Positions 59,472 to 64,000 of a stretch of DNA of 64,000 bases are shown here, one piece after another. The DNA comes from Malonomonas sp036526255 (GTDB lineage Bacteria > Desulfobacterota > Desulfuromonadia > Desulfuromonadales > Geopsychrobacteraceae). Below the pieces are notes generated by a model. It ran no database searches, was not told the origin of the DNA, and saw nothing but the letters and a program-made list of their open reading frames with translations. The stretch covers positions 25,775 to 89,774 of the forward strand of contig DATCYW010000092.1 in the NCBI GenBank assembly GCA_036526255.1. The letters run 5' to 3'. Both the position numbers and the translations under genes were made by a program. The first letter of the stretch is position 1, and every line of letters begins with the position of its first letter.

Positions 59472-61808
59472 ATGAAATTTGATCGATTGATAGCGGGCCT
59501 GGAAAAGCTCATTTTTAATAACCGACCGGTGATTCTGGGGGCCTTCATCCTGATCACCCTGGGCATGGCCTACTCGGTGACCAACCTGCGCATCGATGCC
59601 GGGTTCAGCAAGCTGCTGCCACTCAAGCACGAATACATGCAGACCTATGTCGAACACCAGAAGGAGTTTGGCGGTGCCAACCGGGTGCTGATTGCGCTGA
59701 TGGCGAAGCAGGGGGATATCTTCACCCCGGAGTTCTTCGACACCCTGCAGAAAGCGACCGATGACGTGTTTTTCATCCCCGGCGTGGATCGCGCCCAGGT
59801 CACCTCGCTGTTTACCCCCAATGTCCGCTTTACCGAAGTGGTTGAAGACGGCATCGCCGGTGGCAACGTGGTTCCTGACGACTTTGACACAAGCCCCGAA
59901 GGGCTGGAGAAAGTCCGTAAGAACATCCTCAAAGCCGGGATTCTCGGCCGACTGGTGGCCAACGATTTCAGCGGCGCGGTGATCAGCGCCCAGCTGCTGG
60001 AGATCGACCCAAGCAGCGGCGAAAAACTCGACTTCATCAAGGTATCGCGCCAGCTCGAAGAACAGATCCGTGACCGCTACCAGAGCGAATTGGTCGACGT
60101 CCACATCATCGGCTTTGCCAAGGTCATCGGTGACATCGCCGACGGCGCGAAACGGGTCATCTTGTTTTTCGCCATCGCCTTTCTGATCACCACCCTGCTG
60201 GTCTACCTCTATACCCGTTCGGTCATTTTCAGCCTGATCCCGGTCGGCTGTTCATTGATCGCGGTCATCTGGCAGCTCGGGCTGCTGCCGCTGCTCGGCT
60301 ACGGCATCGATCCGATGGGGCTGCTGGTGCCTTTTCTGATCTTTGCCATTGGCGTCAGTCACGCCATGCAGATGATCACCGCCGATGCCGCAGAAGTCCA
60401 TGCCGGGGCCGACAATATGACCGCGGCCAAGTCCAGCTTCCGGCAGCTGCTGATCCCCGGCGTCATCGCCCTGGCCAGCGACACCATCGGCTTTGTCACG
60501 ATTCACCTGATCGAGATCCGGGTCATCCAGGAGATGGCCGTCACCGCCAGCCTCGGGGTTGCCGTCATCATCCTGACCAACCTGATTCTGATTCCGATTC
60601 TGCTGTCATACGTCAAGACCGGCCGCCGTTACAAGCGGCGTGTCGACGAGCAAATCAGCGTCCTGAAGCCGGTCTGGCGATTTTTCGAACTGGCCGCCGA
60701 ACCGAAATCGGCCGTGATCATCCTTTGCGTCGCCGCGCTCCTGCTCGGCTTCGGCCTCTGGAAAGGCTCCGACGTAAAAATCGGTGACATGCACCGTGGG
60801 GTCCCTGAACTGCGCGCCGATTCGCGCTACAACCTCGACAGCGAAGTCATCACGAAGCACTTCTCTATCGGCGTTGACATTATTACCGTGATTGTTGAAA
60901 CCAAACCGGACGGCTGTATCGATTACGACATCATGACCGCCATCGACCGCTTTGGCTGGCACATGAACAATGTTGAGGGGGTCCAGTCGATCATCGGCCT
61001 ACCCGGCATCGCTAAAGTCATCTCGTCCGGCTGGAACGAGGGGAGCCTGAAATGGCGGGCGCTACCGCGCAACCAGTCGACCATGGTGCAGGCGGTCGGC
61101 TATGTCCCGACCAGCAGCGGTCTGCTGAACTCCGATTGCAGCGTCATGCCGCTGATGATCTTCACCAAGGACCACAAGGCCGAAACCATCGCCAGAATCG
61201 TCGCCGAAGTGAAAGACTACCGCGCTTCGCAGGTCACGGAAAACGTTAAGTTCCGCCTGGCCACCGGCAACGTCGGAGTCATGGCAGCAACCAATGAAGA
61301 GGTCTCGGCGGCCCAGTTTCCGATCCTGTTTTACGTATTCGCCGCGGTACTTCTGCTCTGTTACGCCGAGTTCCGCTCGCTGCGTTCGGTGCTCTGTATC
61401 ATTCTGCCGCTCGGGCTGGTCTCCCTGCTGGCCTACGCCCTGATGAGCATCCTGCAGATCGGCCTGAAAGTCTCGACCCTGCCGGTGGTCGCGCTGGGGG
61501 TCGGCGTCGGCGTTGACTACGGCATCTACATCTTCAGCCGGCTGCGCAGCTACATGAATGAAGGGCAGTCGTTACAGCAGGCCTACCTGCACACCCTGTC
61601 AATCACCGGAAACGGGGTCGTCTTTACCGGCGTCACCCTGGCCATCGGCGTTGCGACCTGGATTTTCTCTCCGCTCAAATTTCAGGCCGACATGGGCATC
61701 CTGCTGACCTTCATGTTTCTGGTCAACATGCTCGGCGCGATTTTGCTGCTGCCGGCGCTCGCCTGCGTGCTGTTGCCTCGCAACCAGCAGAATCAGCCGA
61801 AAAGCTGA
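59472..61808 (+). CDS. RND/MMPL-family transporter
   Basis: 778 residues with two halves, each a membrane helix, a large periplasmic domain and five more helices (first block about 215-375, second about 620-775). The segment GVGVDYGIYIFSRLR near residue 680 is the conserved helix-4 region of the MMPL/HpnN group. Such proteins move lipids or other hydrophobic molecules in the inner membrane or periplasm. In an operon with DUF1302, DUF1329 and YCF48 proteins it should be the energised part of the system. Confidence 0.9.
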   Translation: MKFDRLIAGLEKLIFNNRPVILGAFILITLGMAYSVTNLRIDAGFSKLLPLKHEYMQTYVEHQKEFGGANRVLIALMAKQGDIFTPEFFDTLQKATDDVFFIPGVDRAQVTSLFTPNVRFTEVVEDGIAGGNVVPDDFDTSPEGLEKVRKNILKAGILGRLVANDFSGAVISAQLLEIDPSSGEKLDFIKVSRQLEEQIRDRYQSELVDVHIIGFAKVIGDIADGAKRVILFFAIAFLITTLLVYLYTRSVIFSLIPVGCSLIAVIWQLGLLPLLGYGIDPMGLLVPFLIFAIGVSHAMQMITADAAEVHAGADNMTAAKSSFRQLLIPGVIALASDTIGFVTIHLIEIRVIQEMAVTASLGVAVIILTNLILIPILLSYVKTGRRYKRRVDEQISVLKPVWRFFELAAEPKSAVIILCVAALLLGFGLWKGSDVKIGDMHRGVPELRADSRYNLDSEVITKHFSIGVDIITVIVETKPDGCIDYDIMTAIDRFGWHMNNVEGVQSIIGLPGIAKVISSGWNEGSLKWRALPRNQSTMVQAVGYVPTSSGLLNSDCSVMPLMIFTKDHKAETIARIVAEVKDYRASQVTENVKFRLATGNVGVMAATNEEVSAAQFPILFYVFAAVLLLCYAEFRSLRSVLCIILPLGLVSLLAYALMSILQIGLKVSTLPVVALGVGVGVDYGIYIFSRLRSYMNEGQSLQQAYLHTLSITGNGVVFTGVTLAIGVATWIFSPLKFQADMGILLTFMFLVNMLGAILLLPALACVLLPRNQQNQPKS

Positions 61809-61849
61809 CGAATCGACAGGTACAGTAACGATAGAAAGTCGTTCTATTT

Positions 61850-61881
61850 TTGACTTGACGCGTACGTAAAGGTAATATAAA
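61850..61881 (+). promoter_or_regulatory. Promoter of the acyl-CoA synthetase gene
   Basis: TTGACT (61850-61855) with TAATAT after 17 bases (61873-61878) or TATAAA after 20 bases (61876-61881). A 20-base spacer with the operator inside would fit MerR-type regulation, in which the protein realigns a long spacer. It is about 175 bases upstream of the ATG. Confidence 0.5.
61855..61870. promoter_or_regulatory. Operator copy 1 before the acyl-CoA synthetase
   Basis: TTGACGCGTACGTAAA, matching TTRACG-N3-ACGTNAA, lies within the promoter spacer. See also 54839-54854 and 62004-62019. I recall that operators of MerR-family LiuR regulators of acyl-CoA catabolism look somewhat similar, but cannot confirm it here. 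Confidence 0.6.
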
Positions 61882-62003
61882 ACCATCTCAACCGCAGCAG
61901 CCAAACAGAGACTGACAACGGCAGCTCAAAGCAGACGCGAAATCCAGACCCCCGTAGCAACCCCGAACGACCTCAAGCAGAACGGTTTTATCCGCCCTGC
62001 AAC

Positions 62004-62019
62004 TTGACGCAAACGTGAA
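62004..62019. promoter_or_regulatory. Operator copy 2 before the acyl-CoA synthetase
   Basis: TTGACGCAAACGTGAA, the same pattern, 34 bases before the ATG. Its flanks (AC before; AGTAA, then ATAT after) resemble copy 1 too, so the two sites arose by duplication or are under the same constraint. It may be a second operator or a second promoter. Confidence 0.6.
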
Positions 62020-62052
62020 AGTAAATATTCTTAAAGGGGAGGAGACTGCATC

Positions 62053-63891
62053 ATGAGCAACGAACCGAACCAGACCCAACTCCCCTACCGCTCACTGCCG
62101 CAGATGCTGCGCCAATCAGCGACCGATCACGCCGAAAATCCGGCGATCAGCTACAAACGCAGCGGCAGCTACCTGACCCTCAACTATCAGCAATTCTACA
62201 CCCGGGTGCTGATGGCGGCGCGCGGACTGCGCAAAGCGGGAATGCAGCCGGGTGATAAGGTCGCGATCTTTTCCGAAAACCGCGCCGGTTGGGCGATTGC
62301 CGATTTCGGCATCCAGTCGGCATGCGGAACCAGCGTACCGATCTACGCCACCAACACCGGCGCACAGGCCGCCTACGTCATTAATCACTGTGCAGCAAAA
62401 ATTGTCTTCGTCTCCGGCCGGCTGCAGTATGAACGGCTGCTCGGCGTCCGCGATCTGATTCCGCAGGTCGAGATGGTTGTCTCCTTTGACCGTTTTCTCG
62501 GCGACCGCAAGCTGCCGGTGCACAGCCTCTATCAGCTGTCGGAAGTTTCCTATCCGATCACCGATGAAGAAAAAAGCCGGATTGAAAGCGAAATCGACAC
62601 GATCCAGCCGGAAGACCTGGCGACCATCATCTATACATCCGGAACCACCGGTGACCCCAAAGGGGTGATGTTGAGTCACGCCAACCTGCTGTTCGACGCG
62701 ATCGCCGGCCATAGACATCTCGGCGGCATGAAAAAGGATGAGGTTTTTCTCAGTTATCTCCCCTTGAGCCACGTCCTTGAGCGCACCGCCGGCTACCACA
62801 TCGCCCTGATGCTCGGCAACCACATCGCCTTTGCCGAAAGTGTCAACAGCGTGATCGAGAACATTCTTGAGATCAGACCGACCTCGATGATCAGCGTGCC
62901 GCGACTGTTTGAAAAAATCCATTCGCGGATTTATGAAAGCGTCCACCAGAGTTCGCCGTTCAAGCGCAACCTGTTTCATCAGGCAATCGACATTGGTCGC
63001 AAATATGTTCAGACCCGCTACATCGACAAACAACCACTTGGCCTGCTCGGTCTCAAATACCGCTTTTACGACCGACTGGTCTTCAGAAAGATCCGGGCAA
63101 AGTTCGGCGGCCGAATGCGCTTTTTCATCTCCGGCGGCGCGCCACTGGATAAATCGATCAATGAGTTCATGTGGATTATCGGCATGCCGGTCTTCGAAGG
63201 CTACGGCCTGACCGAAACCAGTCCGGCGGTCACCCTGAGCAACCTGCAACACCTGCGCTTCGGCTCGGTCGGCACGGCGCTGGAAGCGACCGAACTGAAA
63301 CTGGCCGAGGACGGCGAGCTGTTGGTCAAAGGACCTCAGGTGATGCAGGGCTATTATAAAAACGAGCAGGCCACTGCTGCGGCCATCGTTGATGGCTGGT
63401 TTAAAACCGGCGACATCGCCGAGATCGATACGCAGGGATTTGTCACCATCGTCGACCGGAAAAAAGAGCTCATCATCACCGCAGCCGGCAAAAATATCGC
63501 TCCGCAGCCACTGGAAAACGGTCTGAAGCTCGACAAATACATCTCTCAGGCTTTCGTTTACGGCGACACCAAACCCTATCTGGTGGCATTGTTGACACCA
63601 AATCTGGAGCGCTTGATCGAACTGGCGCAAAAGGAAAGGCTCACCTACCTGTCGATCGACGAACTGGTCACCAACCGGCGGGTGCTGCAGTTGTATGGCG
63701 AACGGGTAGAGCAGTTCAACCAGACGCTCCCCTCCTACCAGACGATTAAAAAGTTCGTCCTGCTGCCGCGCGAGTTCTCGATTGAGGGGGGCGAACTGAC
63801 CCCGACCATGAAACAGAAACGCAAAGTGATCTATTCCATCTATAAAGACCAGATCGAACAGCTCTATCTGGCAAACGGAGGAGAGAGATGA
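62053..63891 (+). CDS. Long-chain fatty acid-CoA ligase
   Basis: 612 residues of the ANL superfamily. The AMP-binding signature is IIYTSGTTGDPKGVMLSH near residue 195, followed by VFEGYGLTETSP near 380 and GWFKTGDIAEID; the catalytic lysine is near the C-terminal region in TPTMKQKRKV. It activates fatty acids to acyl-CoA for beta-oxidation or lipid synthesis. GGGAGGAG precedes the ATG. The following gene overlaps its stop (ATGA), so the two are coupled, consistent with a fatty-acid degradation operon. Confidence 0.92.
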   Translation: MSNEPNQTQLPYRSLPQMLRQSATDHAENPAISYKRSGSYLTLNYQQFYTRVLMAARGLRKAGMQPGDKVAIFSENRAGWAIADFGIQSACGTSVPIYATNTGAQAAYVINHCAAKIVFVSGRLQYERLLGVRDLIPQVEMVVSFDRFLGDRKLPVHSLYQLSEVSYPITDEEKSRIESEIDTIQPEDLATIIYTSGTTGDPKGVMLSHANLLFDAIAGHRHLGGMKKDEVFLSYLPLSHVLERTAGYHIALMLGNHIAFAESVNSVIENILEIRPTSMISVPRLFEKIHSRIYESVHQSSPFKRNLFHQAIDIGRKYVQTRYIDKQPLGLLGLKYRFYDRLVFRKIRAKFGGRMRFFISGGAPLDKSINEFMWIIGMPVFEGYGLTETSPAVTLSNLQHLRFGSVGTALEATELKLAEDGELLVKGPQVMQGYYKNEQATAAAIVDGWFKTGDIAEIDTQGFVTIVDRKKELIITAAGKNIAPQPLENGLKLDKYISQAFVYGDTKPYLVALLTPNLERLIELAQKERLTYLSIDELVTNRRVLQLYGERVEQFNQTLPSYQTIKKFVLLPREFSIEGGELTPTMKQKRKVIYSIYKDQIEQLYLANGGER

Positions 63892-64000
63892 GACAAATCA
63901 AGCGCGTCGCCGTTCTTGGCGCCGGAGTCATGGGCGCAACCATCGCTGCGCATCTGGCGAACGCCGGGCTCGAAGTGTTGCTGCTCGACATCATCCCCAA
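63888..64000 (+). CDS. 3-hydroxyacyl-CoA dehydrogenase (partial, cut by window end)
   Basis: Only 37 residues are inside the window. They begin MRQIKRVAVLGAGVMGATIA, with the NAD-binding GAGVMG motif, typical of fatty-acid oxidation 3-hydroxyacyl-CoA dehydrogenases. The ATG overlaps the acyl-CoA synthetase stop. GGAGAGAG precedes it. Confidence 0.85.
   Translation, partial: MRQIKRVAVLGAGVMGATIAAHLANAGLEVLLLDIIP

Noticed and set aside
62116..63630. 504-codon open frame on the minus strand opposite the acyl-CoA synthetase
   Set aside because: Shadow of a clear ANL-family gene; no recognisable protein features or ribosome-binding site.
1..64000. Mobile elements, CRISPR arrays, tRNA or rRNA genes
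   Set aside because: No transposase or integrase genes, no regularly spaced repeats and no tRNA- or rRNA-like sequences were recognised by eye; a tRNA scan would settle the last point.

Overview
The window looks like the chromosome of a Desulfuromonadales-type bacterium (Geobacter, Desulfuromonas and relatives), probably anaerobic and respiring through multihaem c-type cytochromes. The reasons are five multihaem cytochrome genes (one a close structural match to Geobacter CbcL), three cytochrome/iron-sulfur/NrfD quinone-oxidoreductase modules, a NuoF with an N-terminal thioredoxin-like domain and C-terminal ferredoxin domain, a sigma54 regulatory system, UbiD, and the hemL-atpZ-atpI-atpB-atpE order. 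I see no rRNA, tRNA, CRISPR array, insertion sequence or prophage. The gene content is host-like throughout.

Layout. 1-10 kb: nuoA-K on the minus strand (complex I), with a clear promoter and a perfect 16-bp palindrome upstream. 10.3-13.3 kb: a minus-strand operon of an ABC-2 exporter, a small AhpD-like protein interrupted by an in-frame UGA (a probable selenoprotein with a SECIS-like hairpin) and Hsp33. 13.4-17.6 kb: five plus-strand genes (coiled-coil secreted protein, methyltransferase with a zinc-ribbon tail, spermidine-synthase-like protein, M42-type peptidase, nitronate monooxygenase). 17.6-26.7 kb: a regulated respiratory system. A minus-strand operon encodes small membrane proteins, a pseudo-receiver, a pentahaem cytochrome, an iron-sulfur protein, an NrfD/HybB protein, a kinase-less haem-type sensor and a four-helix membrane protein. 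It starts at a sigma54 promoter and faces a sigma54-dependent response regulator, followed by a histidine kinase whose periplasmic domain carries c-type haem motifs. 26.9-30.6 kb: UbiD, cysteine synthase, a DUF3024 protein and a receiver protein. 30.7-32.1 kb: a small DMT-type membrane protein, a DksA/TraR zinc-finger protein and an isochorismatase-like hydrolase. 32.3-38.2 kb: retropepsin-like protein, RimK, AstE/AspA-like deacylase, CorA and an MscS/MscK channel.

38.4-51 kb is a respiratory island: a Cache protein, two tandem cytochrome/FeS/NrfD modules, a large polytopic membrane protein, a NapC/NirT-type hexahaem cytochrome and CbcL. The NrfD, NapC-like and CbcL proteins should all exchange electrons between menaquinone and periplasmic cytochromes, probably at different redox potentials. 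51.5-53.2 kb has F0 ATP synthase subunits c and a plus AtpI and AtpZ; the c subunit has a Q/E/S pattern reminiscent of Na+-coordinating rings. hemL follows.

55-64 kb encodes a probable envelope system for a hydrophobic compound: an outer-membrane DUF1302 protein, a DUF1329 (LolA/LolB-like) protein, a YCF48 propeller and an RND/MMPL transporter. Next come a long-chain acyl-CoA synthetase and the start of a 3-hydroxyacyl-CoA dehydrogenase. A shared 16-bp operator-like sequence (TTRACG-N3-ACGTNAA) occurs before the first gene of this system and twice before the acyl-CoA synthetase, which ties the two blocks to one regulator.

Most notable for follow-up: the selenoprotein, the haem-sensor/sigma54/NrfD circuit with its pseudo-receiver and small membrane proteins, and the operator linking lipid transport to acyl-CoA activation.
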